This document shows, piece by piece, positions 44,008-54,300 of a stretch of 60,039 nucleotides of DNA (position 1 is the first letter of the stretch; the number at the start of each line of letters is the position of its first letter). The notes below the pieces were generated by a model. It ran no database searches and was not told the DNA's origin. It saw only the letters and a program-made list of their open reading frames with translations. The stretch covers positions 1 to 60,039 of the forward strand of contig JAJCYR010000051.1 in assembly GCA_029262775.1 (NCBI GenBank). Direction: 5' to 3'. The position numbers and the translations under genes were made by a program. The DNA comes from Bacteroidota bacterium (GTDB taxonomy: Bacteria > Bacteroidota > Rhodothermia > Rhodothermales > UBA10348).

Positions 44008-45980
44008 CCGGGCGCGGCGCACTCGCCTGTCTGGCCACTTTTTTTGTCGGGTCGATGCTCGGCTGGGCGGCCGTCCCCGGGGTTCGTGCGCAGGAAAAAG
44101 GGCAGAGAGGCGTTGGCGCAGACACGATCGCCGTGCGGGATCCAGGCGCCGGACCCATGATGGGGCGCCTCCCGGTAGATGCCTGGAATCCGGATTTATC
44201 GGCCTTCCTGTCGCAGTCGCCGGGCACATTCGAGTACACGTTCGGGGCCGCCGCCTGGCCGGATGCCATTTCCCGCTACGGCGCTGAGCCGGAGCGCATG
44301 GAGCTGACGCTCGCGGGCATGCCGCTAACGGACCTCCTGTCGGGCCGGCCACTCTACGAGATGACCCCGGAAATCATGGTGGGGAGCGTGGTAGGCGGCA
44401 CGCACGGCACAGCGCTCGGGCCGCGGGCCTTCCGGGACCCGTATCCGCTCACGCTCATGCGCTACCAGGCGGCGGGCAATGCGTGGCAGGACGTGCAGGT
44501 GGTGCACGCGCAGAACCGCGTGTTCGGCGGGCACACGGCCGACACGAGTGAACCGGGCAGCGGGACGTACGGACTGCATACCCTCTTTGGGTATACGGGG
44601 GCTGCGGCGCGCGGCGAATTCGACGGCAGTCGACTTCGCCGCGCGCGCCAGGTCATTTTCCGCGTCGGTTATGTCCGGCCACAGTTCCGGCTGCGGCTGA
44701 CCGACATCAACACGCGGCACCGCGTAGGCGCCCACGGCGGCGTGGAACCGTTCACACCTGCGTACGAATCCATTTTCCAGCGCCTTGGCGCGACGGTCAT
44801 CAACGAGGACGATGAGCGGCAGACGCTCCGCAACGACCTCATGCTGGAGGGCCGCGCAGAGCGCAACCGGCATACACTCGATGTGACGGCGTTTCAGACG
44901 TGGCAGACATTTACGTTCGGCGATCTCGGACAGCTCGGCGAGAGCCCCAATACGAAGCGAGACCGCGAGTCGCGGACGGGGTTCGCGGCGCGGCTTGAGC
45001 GCGCCACTGGCGGCGAATCCGGGGGTACTGCCCGGCTGGTGACCCGAGTCGACAGTGTATCGGCCCGCGTTCGGGCCTGGCGGACGGGTGACATCGGTCA
45101 TGCGGAACTCGGCGGCGCGGCGGCGCTCACCTCGCGCAGCATGTCCGTGCGCCTGGAGGCGGGTCTTGTGCGCACGGGCGGTGATGGACAGGTGCGGTCG
45201 GCGTGGCATCCGGCGGGCAGCGTGGTGTTTGGGGCGGGCGGCCGGACATTGGATGTCCGGTGGCAACCCGTGGCGGTCGCGCCCATCGATGCCTCCGGGT
45301 TCCTCTCCCCCCTCGAAGCCGTGTCCGGCCGCCCGCCCCGTGTCCTCACCGCACGCGCCGCCTGGACCGAAACACGCGGTCCCTGGTCCCTTACCGCTGC
45401 TCCCTGGCTCACGCAGTCCGACCGACTGTGGCTGCGCACGCCGGTAGCCGACGATCCCCGACGGGCAGAAGGGGTGGTCGTCACGGAGGGCGGCGTATCG
45501 ACAGGAATATCCCTCGTCCTGGGATATCGGATGCACGAAGAGCGGGGCATTTATGCCTGGGTAAGTCCGGTGTGGCAGGAGGCTCATTCCACGTCCGGCA
45601 GCGCGGCCGCCGAGGCGTGGGAGCGGGCGCTGCCCCGGCTGGGCATATCGGGCCGCGCGGGACTCAGAAGGCTTCTTTTTCTCGGCGATCTCGACCTCGA
45701 TGCTTTTGTCCGCGTGCGCTCCTGGGAGGCATTCGGAGGGCGGACGCTTCACACCGCTACGGGCCTTCTTCTGCCCCGCACCGGCGCTGACCGCGACGTG
45801 CCGTCATCGACCGTCGTGGACTTCGTGGCCGAAGCGGGCGTCCGCGGCGCAACGCTCTTTCTGGCCTACGAGAACGCGCTTTCGGGCACCAACGTGATCA
45901 CGGGAAATCTGATTGTACCCGACTACCCACTTCCCGAGCAGCAGATTCGTTTCGGCGTGCTCTGGCCTATTCGGAATTGA
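44004..45980 (+). CDS. Outer-membrane plug/barrel-like protein
   Basis: A 658-residue exported protein (signal peptide ending GVRAQ). Residues about 70-140 resemble a TonB-type plug (SPGTFEYTFGAAAWPDAISR, MELTLAGMPLTDLLSGR, EIMVGSVVGGTHGTALGP). The remainder has many alternating strands with Arg/Thr-rich loops and ends in FGVLWPIRN, consistent with a 20-strand-class barrel. No TonB box is evident. It is translationally coupled (ATGA) to the deoxynucleoside kinase, so nucleoside or DNA-product uptake is conceivable but unproven. Confidence 0.65.
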   Translation: MTGRGALACLATFFVGSMLGWAAVPGVRAQEKGQRGVGADTIAVRDPGAGPMMGRLPVDAWNPDLSAFLSQSPGTFEYTFGAAAWPDAISRYGAEPERMELTLAGMPLTDLLSGRPLYEMTPEIMVGSVVGGTHGTALGPRAFRDPYPLTLMRYQAAGNAWQDVQVVHAQNRVFGGHTADTSEPGSGTYGLHTLFGYTGAAARGEFDGSRLRRARQVIFRVGYVRPQFRLRLTDINTRHRVGAHGGVEPFTPAYESIFQRLGATVINEDDERQTLRNDLMLEGRAERNRHTLDVTAFQTWQTFTFGDLGQLGESPNTKRDRESRTGFAARLERATGGESGGTARLVTRVDSVSARVRAWRTGDIGHAELGGAAALTSRSMSVRLEAGLVRTGGDGQVRSAWHPAGSVVFGAGGRTLDVRWQPVAVAPIDASGFLSPLEAVSGRPPRVLTARAAWTETRGPWSLTAAPWLTQSDRLWLRTPVADDPRRAEGVVVTEGGVSTGISLVLGYRMHEERGIYAWVSPVWQEAHSTSGSAAAEAWERALPRLGISGRAGLRRLLFLGDLDLDAFVRVRSWEAFGGRTLHTATGLLLPRTGADRDVPSSTVVDFVAEAGVRGATLFLAYENALSGTNVITGNLIVPDYPLPEQQIRFGVLWPIRN

Positions 45981-45987
45981 ACACCGC

Positions 45988-46776
45988 ATGTCCCGAATCC
46001 GAATGTCACCTTACGAACTGCGGGCGCTGGAAGAAATCCGGCTATGGCGCAATCCACCGCGGGCATGGCATGCCGACTATACAGAACCGCTCGGCCGGAC
46101 GTGGAATGAGGTCACAGACCTCGTGCACCGGGTGCCAGGATTTGACTGGACGCTCGAAAACGTAGTGGCAGGCCTTCTCGATCTGGTCAATGAAATCACA
46201 CAGGACAGCGTGTTCGACGCGCCCGTTCGCGCGGCTTTCGCGGATGCTGGTGTGCAAATCGGAACGCTCGCCGACATCCACGGGCTTGACCTGGAAGAAG
46301 TGGATCGCGCCATGAAATCGCTTCCCGATTCATACATCGCACTCGCGACGGCCGAGGGGGCAGCAACCGGGCTGGCGGGCGCCGCCGGCCTGGTGCCGGA
46401 CATTCTGAGTCTTGTCGCCATTACGCTGCGGGCCGCGGGCGAGACGGCCACGTACTGCGGATTCGACATCACGCGGCCCGAAGAGCGGCTCGAGGTGCTC
46501 GAGGTGCTCAATGCCGTCGCATCGAGTGGAGATGCCCGGAAACAGGTTATTGTCACGCCTACCGTGCGCACCGCGTCGCGCCTGGCGAGGCAGCAGACGT
46601 CCCAGCTTCTCGAACAGATTGGCCTCAAACTGACCGAGAAGAAGCTGGCGCAGTTTATTCCACTTGCGGGCGCCGTCGTGGGCGGAGGACTCAACTACCT
46701 CTACACCCGAAACGTCTGCACAACGGCCCACAACCACTACCGGGAGCGATTTCTGCGTAGGAAGTACGCTGGGTGA
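45988..46776 (+). CDS. EcsC-family protein
   Basis: A 262-residue protein of the EcsC family. The ATG at 45988 is eight bases after the previous stop. A helical N terminus (MSPYELRALEEIRLWRN) leads to the family core IALATAEGAATGLAGAAGLV, with PDILSLVAITLRAAGETATYCGF, and a second hydrophobic region near the C terminus (FIPLAGAVVGGGLNYLYTR). EcsC-related proteins are linked to ABC transport and secretion in Bacillus; the role here is not known. Confidence 0.82.
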   Translation: MSRIRMSPYELRALEEIRLWRNPPRAWHADYTEPLGRTWNEVTDLVHRVPGFDWTLENVVAGLLDLVNEITQDSVFDAPVRAAFADAGVQIGTLADIHGLDLEEVDRAMKSLPDSYIALATAEGAATGLAGAAGLVPDILSLVAITLRAAGETATYCGFDITRPEERLEVLEVLNAVASSGDARKQVIVTPTVRTASRLARQQTSQLLEQIGLKLTEKKLAQFIPLAGAVVGGGLNYLYTRNVCTTAHNHYRERFLRRKYAG

Positions 46777-46786
46777 CTCATCTCAT

Positions 46787-46807
46787 ATGTAACTTTTATT
46801 GTTACAT
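46787..46807. promoter_or_regulatory. Short inverted repeat upstream of clpX
   Basis: ATGTAAC (46787-46793) and GTTACAT (46801-46807) are perfect complements around a 7-base AT-rich loop. It sits 11 bases after the ecsC-like stop and 139 bases before clpX. It could be a weak terminator or an operator. Confidence 0.3.
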
Positions 46808-46945
46808 TTCCATCCGGGCTACCGGGTATATTCATGACGGAATATCACGAATCCTCCTAAAGAATTGATCGTTATGTGCGATACTTGACATGGTACGGAG
46901 CCTGCAGCGGTGCGGGTCCGACCTGAACCCAAGAGTCAGCTTGAT

Positions 46946-48217
46946 ATGAGTCAGAAAGAGGATGTCATCCGGTGTTCGTTCTGTGGCCGTACGGCGCATG
47001 AAGTCAGCAGTATGGTCGCCGGACCGGAAGTGTACATCTGTGATAGGTGTATAACCGATGCTGCGGGCATTGTGGGCCATGAAACGCGGCCTCCGAAGCC
47101 AACGGGTGCGTCCCGTCCTCCTGCGCGCCGCACGGAAGCCGGTCACCGGCTGAGCCCCATCGAGATCAAGTCATCGCTCGATGAGTACGTGATTGGCCAG
47201 GATCAGGCCAAAAAGGCACTCTCGGTCGCCGTCTACAACCATTACAAGCGCATCGATTCGGCGCAGCACTACGGCGACTATGCCGACGTGGAGCTCGAAA
47301 AGTCGAACATCATGCTGATTGGGCCCACGGGTACCGGCAAGACGCTCCTGGCGCGTACGCTTGCGCGGGTTCTTGACGTCCCCTTTTCGATTTCCGATGC
47401 GACGGCGCTGACCGAAGCGGGTTACGTGGGCGAAGATGTGGAAAGCATTCTGGCCAATCTGCTACACGCTGCGGATTTCAACGTAGAGCGCGCCGAACGC
47501 GGCATTATCTACATCGACGAAGTCGACAAAGTGGCCCGAAAGGCCGACAATGCATCCATTACGCGCGACGTGTCGGGCGAAGGCGTGCAGCAGGCGCTAC
47601 TCAAGATCCTGGAAGGCACGGTGGCGGGTGTTCCCCCGAAGGGCGGCCGCAAGCATCCCGAACAGAGTCTGATTAATATCAACACGTCGAACATCCTGTT
47701 CATCGTGGGTGGGGCGTTCGACGGGCTGGCAGACATCATTGCGCAGCGCGTTTCGACCAATTCCATCGGGTTCACGGCCGGACAGACGAAGCGCATGGAC
47801 AAGTTCGATCCAGCCATTTTCTCGTACGTCGAGCCGGACGACCTGCTGCGGTTTGGTCTCATTCCAGAGCTGGTGGGCCGCCTGCCTGTAATTTCGGCGC
47901 TGAACGCGCTCACGCCCGATGCCATGAGAAATATTCTGATCGAGCCCCGCAACGCGCTCCTCAAGCAGTACCAGAAGCTCTTTTCCATGGACGGCGTGGA
48001 CCTGCTGTTCGAGGAGAGCGCGGTCGATGCGGTCGTTGAGAAGGCCCATAAACTGGGAACAGGCGCTCGCGGACTCCGCGCCGTACTCGAAGAAACCATG
48101 CTCGACCTGATGTTCGACATCCACACCAAGTCCGATGTGGCCGTGGTGCGGATTACGCGCGAAACGGTGGAGCACAAGGCCGAACCCATCCTGGAGCCCC
48201 GAAAGGCGACGGCATAA
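46946..48217 (+). CDS. clpX: ClpX, ATP-dependent unfoldase of ClpXP
   Basis: A 423-residue AAA+ unfoldase. The ATG at 46946 gives the N-terminal C4 zinc domain (Cys10, Cys13, Cys32, Cys35 in [12 protein letters not shown] and YICDRC). Walker A GPTGTGKT (126-133), pore loop GYVG (159-162) and Walker [10 protein letters not shown] (187-195) follow; the ClpP-docking IGF loop is in [10 protein letters not shown]. It feeds tagged proteins into ClpP. Neither clpP nor tig is adjacent here, unlike the common tig-clpP-clpX order. Confidence 0.97.
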   Translation: MSQKEDVIRCSFCGRTAHEVSSMVAGPEVYICDRCITDAAGIVGHETRPPKPTGASRPPARRTEAGHRLSPIEIKSSLDEYVIGQDQAKKALSVAVYNHYKRIDSAQHYGDYADVELEKSNIMLIGPTGTGKTLLARTLARVLDVPFSISDATALTEAGYVGEDVESILANLLHAADFNVERAERGIIYIDEVDKVARKADNASITRDVSGEGVQQALLKILEGTVAGVPPKGGRKHPEQSLININTSNILFIVGGAFDGLADIIAQRVSTNSIGFTAGQTKRMDKFDPAIFSYVEPDDLLRFGLIPELVGRLPVISALNALTPDAMRNILIEPRNALLKQYQKLFSMDGVDLLFEESAVDAVVEKAHKLGTGARGLRAVLEETMLDLMFDIHTKSDVAVVRITRETVEHKAEPILEPRKATA

Positions 48218-48344
48218 GACGGAGCGCGTCCATTCGTAACGTTGGTACGTACGAGACGGCCAAGCGCTGAGAGTTCGGCCGTGAACGTGCGGCGCCCACA
48301 GCCGTATGAGGGGACTCACCCCGCCTGCGGCCTTCGGCCCCCAC

Positions 48345-49220
48345 ATGTCCTACGTCCGCTCCATATATCACGACTTGCGTGAAAAGCCTGTTTTCCTCTG
48401 GTCCCAAGCCGTGGGGTTCAAGGTGCTCGTTGCTCTTGTGCCTGTTGTACTCCTGGCGACCGGCATCCTGGGCCAGGTGCTTCGTCGTGACCGGCCACTG
48501 GGACTCGTGCAGTCCACGCTGCGCGACGTGCTGCCGGCGTACCAGTCGGAGGAACTTCTCGAACTCATAGGGCAGCTGCAAGGTGTATCGGGTCGGCTCA
48601 CGCTCGTCGGCGCATTGGGTCTTGCCGTGACAGCCATTACGTTGTTTACGACCCTCAGAACCATTCTGGCTGGTATTTTCCAGGAATCCTGGCATGTGGA
48701 GCGTTCGCTGCTACGTGGCTACGCGTTCGACCTCCGCATGGCCATCCAGGTCGGCTTTGTGTTCACACTATCCGTGGTGCTGACCATTTTTGTGCAGCAG
48801 ATGCAGGCGGGCGTTTTGTGGGGGTTGTCGGAGCTGGGAATAGAAACCACATTTCTTGAGTCGGGCTGGCGGGTGCTGTTGCAGGCAGCTGCCTACCTCG
48901 TGCCGCTCGCGTTCAGCTTCACCATGTTCGTTCAACTATTCTATTTCACACCAGTACCGCATCCACCGTGGCGCAGTGCGGCGGCCGGTGCGCTCGTCTC
49001 GGCTGTTCTGTGGGATGCGACGAAGATTCTGTTCTCCTTCTATGCATCGAGAATAGGAGGCTTTGACAATCAGGGGCTGACGGCGCTCGGAGATACGTTC
49101 GTGCTCGTCATTATCCTCGTATTCTGGGCGTATTTTTCCGGCCTTGTATTCTGTATCGGTGGCATCACGTGTGTAATCCATGAACGTCGACATCGCAGCC
49201 TTCGGGAATCCCATGCGTGA
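48345..49220 (+). CDS. YihY/BrkB-family inner-membrane protein
   Basis: A 291-residue integral membrane protein of the YihY/BrkB (formerly 'RNase BN') family with six predicted helices. YFTPVPHPPWRSAAAGALVS and DTFVLVIILVFWAYFSGLVF are characteristic late motifs. The ATG at 48345 is preferred; one at 48306 would add 13 residues of no family similarity. A related E. coli protein, YhjD, has been implicated in lipid A precursor transport, so a lipid role fits its place before tamA. It overlaps tamA by eight bases. Confidence 0.87.
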   Translation: MSYVRSIYHDLREKPVFLWSQAVGFKVLVALVPVVLLATGILGQVLRRDRPLGLVQSTLRDVLPAYQSEELLELIGQLQGVSGRLTLVGALGLAVTAITLFTTLRTILAGIFQESWHVERSLLRGYAFDLRMAIQVGFVFTLSVVLTIFVQQMQAGVLWGLSELGIETTFLESGWRVLLQAAAYLVPLAFSFTMFVQLFYFTPVPHPPWRSAAAGALVSAVLWDATKILFSFYASRIGGFDNQGLTALGDTFVLVIILVFWAYFSGLVFCIGGITCVIHERRHRSLRESHA

Positions 49221-51369
49221 GTGCATACGGGGGACGCTGCGGTGTGTGCTGGCGGCAGGGGCTCTGCTGGTTATGGGTGCGGGCGTGCTGCTCGCCCTGC
49301 CGGCAGGCGTTGCCTCGGCGCAGGATGCCCTGGTGCTCACCAACCGCGACACGAGGGTGACGGGTATATCCTTCCGCTTTCCCAAGACGCGGACATTTGA
49401 GGACGAGCGGCTGCTCGCACAGATGGTGACCCGGGCGCCGGGGTTCTCGGATCGACTGCGCAATGTGCTGCCGATTTTGTCGGGTGGCGTGTTTCCGTTC
49501 GATCCGGTAGAACTGCAGCGGGACATGGCGCGCCTGCGCCGTTTTTATACGCGAAACGGGTTTTCTGAGGCGCGCGTGGACTACCCGGCCTCCCAGTTCA
49601 ATGCTGAAAAGAACGAAATTCGGGTCGTTGTGACCATCCACGAAGGATCTCCAACGGCGCTTGGGGACCTGGATATCCGATTCGACGAGCCGTTATCTGA
49701 GGAGGTCACCGAAGCCTGGGAAAAAGAAAGGAAGTCGTTGGATACATTTGCGGGAAAACGGTTTACGGACTTCGAACGCCTTACGGTCGAGAATACCATA
49801 CTTTCTCTTTTGCAGGACCGGGGACATGCCTTCGCATCGGTTGAAACAGAAGCTGAGCCGCGTAGTGGCGAGTATCTGGTCGATTTGCGCGTAATGGTCC
49901 ACCCCGGTCCGAGAGCGCGCATTGAAGCCATCGACGTGGAAGGCAATGAGAGTGTCTCGGATGAGGTCGTGCTGCGTGAATTGCCGTTCGGCGTAGGCGA
50001 CATCTACTCGCGCCGCCGCCTGATTGAGGGGCAACAACAACTTTTCGGGCTCAATCTGTTCCGGCTCGCTCTCGCCGACATGCCCGAGCAGGCGGCCGAT
50101 TCGAGCGTCGTGGTACGTTACCGTCTTCGGGAAGCGAATATCCGCTTCCTGGCGCTCCAGGGTGGATTCTCGCGTGAAACCGGACTGTCGCTCGATGGAG
50201 AAATCCGGCACCGGAATTTTCTGGGGGGCGCACGCGAACTGACACTTGCGACCGACACCCGGACCGGACTGTTCTCCTCTCCCGCCTCGGGCCGAAAACC
50301 GGTCCGTTCGGTGAGCACGAACCTTTCCTTGCGGCAACCCTATCTGGGGTCGACCCACCTCTCGGGAAGCGTCGCTCCGTTTTACAGCTGGCTCGACGAG
50401 CCGAATCAGGACACCCGATTCTTCGAGTTCGGGCTCAGAACGGCGCTCGTCTGGGAACTGCTTCCCTTCCGCAACCTGTCGGCGCAGCACTCCCTGAGCC
50501 GCGCCGTGCCTCTTGAAAACCGCGGATTCGGCGACCGGATCGATGTCTACAACCGGAGCGTATTCTCGGCCGGACTCTCGCTCGGAAACCTGGACGACTA
50601 CCTGATGCCCGAGCGGGGCTGGATTGTGCGCCCGTCGGCCAGTACCGGCGGCCTCCTTGGGGGCGCCGTCGAATTTCTGAAGGGACAGGTCGATGCGCTC
50701 TTTTTTCTCCCCCTCTCTCAGCAGTTCGATCTGTTGGGCAGTGTAACGGTGGGGCGGCTCTCGCCGCGCGGGGCATCTCGCAATCAGACCGATGCGCAGA
50801 ATGAGTTTCGCTTCGATGCCATCCGTTTCTATGCGGGCGGATCGAACGATGTGCGCGGATGGGGGCTGAATGCCCTGGGGCCACAGGTGGCAGTGGCCGA
50901 TTCGGTGTTTGTAAATGCGGACGGCCGCGCGGTGGCCGACAATGCCCGGTTCGAAGCCCTTGGCAGCCTCGTCAAGACATCGTTCCGGTCCGAACTTCGA
51001 TCGCGCATCCCCGGGCTTGGAAGCGCCTGGAGGGCGGGCATTTTTCTGGACGGCGGTGCCATTCCAACCGATGTCGATCGGACCGACACGGGCGCGACGC
51101 GCTTTTCGGACGAGCGGATTGCGCTCTTCCGTGACCGAAAGGTGCCCAGGGGCTCGGATTTCCGGTTTGGATCGGGCGCTGGTATCCGCTACAGAACGCC
51201 CGTGGGTATGCTGCGTCTGGACCTGGCCTGGAAACTGAATCCAAGCAGGACGGACCTGCGTGACCCGGAAGACATTGTGCTCTGGGAGGCCGGACTTCTG
51301 GACTCGTTGCCGGGCGAGAAGCAGATCCGGCGGCTGAATCTGCACCTGAGCATTGACCGGGCATTCTGA
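49213..51369 (+). CDS. tamA: TamA-like POTRA/outer-membrane barrel protein
   Basis: A 718-residue BamA-superfamily protein. The ATG at 49213 gives a signal peptide (ending GVASAQ). POTRA-like repeats lie near 40-330 (FYTRNGFSEARVDYPASQFN, IEAIDVEGNESVSDEVVLRE), followed by a 16-strand-type barrel (from about 345) that ends with SIDRAF, a typical terminal Phe signature. It is followed one base later by a tamB-type gene, which identifies it as TamA rather than BamA. Confidence 0.87.
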   Translation: MRECIRGTLRCVLAAGALLVMGAGVLLALPAGVASAQDALVLTNRDTRVTGISFRFPKTRTFEDERLLAQMVTRAPGFSDRLRNVLPILSGGVFPFDPVELQRDMARLRRFYTRNGFSEARVDYPASQFNAEKNEIRVVVTIHEGSPTALGDLDIRFDEPLSEEVTEAWEKERKSLDTFAGKRFTDFERLTVENTILSLLQDRGHAFASVETEAEPRSGEYLVDLRVMVHPGPRARIEAIDVEGNESVSDEVVLRELPFGVGDIYSRRRLIEGQQQLFGLNLFRLALADMPEQAADSSVVVRYRLREANIRFLALQGGFSRETGLSLDGEIRHRNFLGGARELTLATDTRTGLFSSPASGRKPVRSVSTNLSLRQPYLGSTHLSGSVAPFYSWLDEPNQDTRFFEFGLRTALVWELLPFRNLSAQHSLSRAVPLENRGFGDRIDVYNRSVFSAGLSLGNLDDYLMPERGWIVRPSASTGGLLGGAVEFLKGQVDALFFLPLSQQFDLLGSVTVGRLSPRGASRNQTDAQNEFRFDAIRFYAGGSNDVRGWGLNALGPQVAVADSVFVNADGRAVADNARFEALGSLVKTSFRSELRSRIPGLGSAWRAGIFLDGGAIPTDVDRTDTGATRFSDERIALFRDRKVPRGSDFRFGSGAGIRYRTPVGMLRLDLAWKLNPSRTDLRDPEDIVLWEAGLLDSLPGEKQIRRLNLHLSIDRAF

Positions 51370-51370
51370 T

Positions 51371-54300
51371 ATGACGTGGAAAAAGGTCATAGCGTGGAGC
51401 TTGGGCAGCATTGCCGGAACGCTTGTCGTGGTACTGGCCCTGCTCCACGTGCCGGGCATTCTGCGCCCGGTGCTGCTCGGCGTGCTGCGGGTCGGGCTGT
51501 CTGAAAAGACGGACGTATCCATTTCGGCGTCGCGGATTTCCGGGTCTCCGCTTTCCGGACTGCACATTTCTGACCTTCGCCTTGCGACCGAACAGGACTC
51601 TACGTGGATGCACGTGGAGCGCCTCGACGTAACATACTCGCTGGGGCAGATGCTGCGTGGACGCGTGGAAGTGCCCCATTTCGAGATGACAGGCACGTCA
51701 TTCTCGGTGGCGCGCCGCGCGGGGGGCGATTTTGTGCTCCCGTCCTGGAAGCGCAATCCGGAAAGTGTATTGCCTGGTATTCACGTCGGCCAGATTCGGC
51801 TATCGGGGCTTGCGGGCCGCATTATGGGAGTCCGGGACGATTCGACTGCGCTCTGGGTACTTCGGGAGGCGGGCCTGCTGGTCTCTGATCTCGCCATAGG
51901 CCCTGCCGCCCTCGACGGCCAGTTTTCTGTACGGGTAGATACACTCCACGCGGCATTCGACTACGCCGCGCCCATAGGAGCCGTACCTGTGGGGATCACC
52001 GCCGCAGATTCCGCAGCCGCGCGGGGCGGGCGGCTGGCGGCGTCCGGCGCATGGAACGGGGTGGCGGCTGTGGGAGATCTACCCAGCACCCTCCGGCTTT
52101 CGTTTGTGGCCCCCCACAGCCGCCTTGAACTTTCGGCGGAAGGCGCGCCGGACGCCGCATCCCCGACCGGACTCCGCGTGCTCGAAGCCTCGGCCGGTGG
52201 GCACATCGGGCTCGCCGATCTGGAACCATTCGTGGCTGGCATCCGGTCGGGGACCCAGGTCCAGGTGGACCTGGCCGCCCGCGCCGACACCCTGACAGCC
52301 AATCTGAACAGCCTCTTCACGACCTCTACCGGCGGATCCGTCGCGGTCCGTCTCACGGCCGAGCCCAAGCCCGAGCCCGGAGCCGGGGTCGGCACGCCGG
52401 CGGGCCGCACCTCCTTTTCGCTCCAGGCCGACGTTTCGGCGCTGTCTCCGGCGGCGTTTCTGACCACATTTCCGGACGGCGAAACACGGCTCGGTCTGTC
52501 GGCAAGCGCCGACGGCTGGTTCAGCCGAGAGGCCGAGCTCACCTACGCGGCCACTGGGGCGCTCGAACTGCAGAAGAGCACGCTTGCGGGCTGGGCGCTT
52601 GACAGCGGCCGGGCCGACGTCACGGTTAGCCAGGACGTGGCGTCCTGGACGGCACGCGTCTCCGCACTGGGAGCCAAACTGACGACGCGGGGAGAACTAC
52701 GGGGGGTTTCCCGCAATGAAGTGGTTGCTGACGTGACGCTCTCCAACCTGACTTCGCGCATTCTGGGCCCTCCGGACAGCACGACCATTCCCTTTGCCAT
52801 CACGCTCAGCGCGAATGTGCGCGGCCGCACCGACTCCCTGGCACTGGATCTGCGACTGACAGATTCGAGTGTGGGCGATTGTCCCGTCGCCCTCCGGCGC
52901 GGCCGGGGCCGACTGCAACCCGGCCAGTCGCGCCTCGCACTGGACCTCTCGGCCTGCGACACCAACCTGGTGTCCGCCGTCCTGCAGGAACAACTTCCAC
53001 AGAAAGGCAAATCACGTGCTACGGCGTCACAGGCCACCTCGCCGACAGCCATGGCCTCTGCCTGGTCGCTCAGCGCGGACCTCTTCCCGGCGCCCCTCCA
53101 CCGGCTGCTGCTCCTGCCAGATTCGGCGCACGCGTCCGGGCATCTGTCGGCCCGCTACTCCCCTTCCAGCACCAGCACCACATTGGCTCTGGCTGTCCCC
53201 GAGTCGATGTCCGCCCAACTGCAGCTGGCCCATGTGGTTGCGGGTGGCGGGGGGGGGGGGGGCCCGGCAGGGGGGGCCCCCCCCCCCCCCCCCTCCCCCC
53301 CCCCCGCCACCGGAACGCTCCGCAACATCGCGATCGACGCACAGATTTTTCAGTCCCGCCGTGAGGTGGCACGCACCCGGGCCGATTGGAGAGCCGCATC
53401 GACCACGTCGCGGGCTGAATTCCGGATCCATGAATTCGTGGCCGACAGCCTCGACGTCGGCCGCATCGTGGACCTGTCCCCGCACGCCATTCGCCTCCAG
53501 GCCCGTGGATCCGGCCAATTCATGCTCGGTGCGGACGACGGCGCAGCGAAAGGAACCGGCCGCAGCACGTCTTCCGGTCGTCTTGCACTCGATTTGGCGG
53601 GATCGATCGTGAACGGACTGCAGCTGCAGCGCGCCGAGCTTGGACTCTCCATGACCGCCGACTCCACGGAGGCGGACCTGAGCGCCAGCTGGGATAACCC
53701 GTTACCCGGCGATGAGGGCGACCAGGAGACGAATCGGGTGACCCTCGAGGGGCGCGCCGTACAGCAGCGGGACGGGGACACGGTTGCTCACATGTCCTTC
53801 TCCCACATTGATATCCGGCAGCTGCTCCCGGACAGCAGCCACACCTCCGACCTGTCGGGGCGCGTGGACCTGTCGGGAAGCGTAGACCTCCGTGGCGGCG
53901 CAGGCGGCACGCGCGACTCACTCGGCAGCGCGTTGGGCGCCTGGACCGCCGAACTTCTACTCGACAGCACCTCGACACTGAACCGGGTGCCCTTGGGCGG
54001 CGCCTCCGGTCAGTTCCGCATGGACCCGGATAGCATGTCGGGCCGCCTGGACGTGGGAACGACCACCGACGCGTCAGACTTTGGGGCGTCGGCCAGCTTC
54101 GGCTACGCAGGCGCCCAACTCTACGCCGACGCCACCCTCACATCCGTCCCCGTCGCCCGTCTGGGGGGTATTGACACCGACAGCCAGCTGAGCGGGCGCA
54201 TGCAGACCAACCTCTATTTCGACGATGGGGAGTGGACGCAGATCGCCGTATCGACCCATTCCCTCGAAGGCTTCTGGAGTGAGTTGGAGGTGTCCGAAGG

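Noticed and set aside
49693..51756. A 687-codon minus-strand frame across tamA and tamB
   Set aside because: Antisense shadow with Arg/Pro-rich, repetitive composition and no start context.
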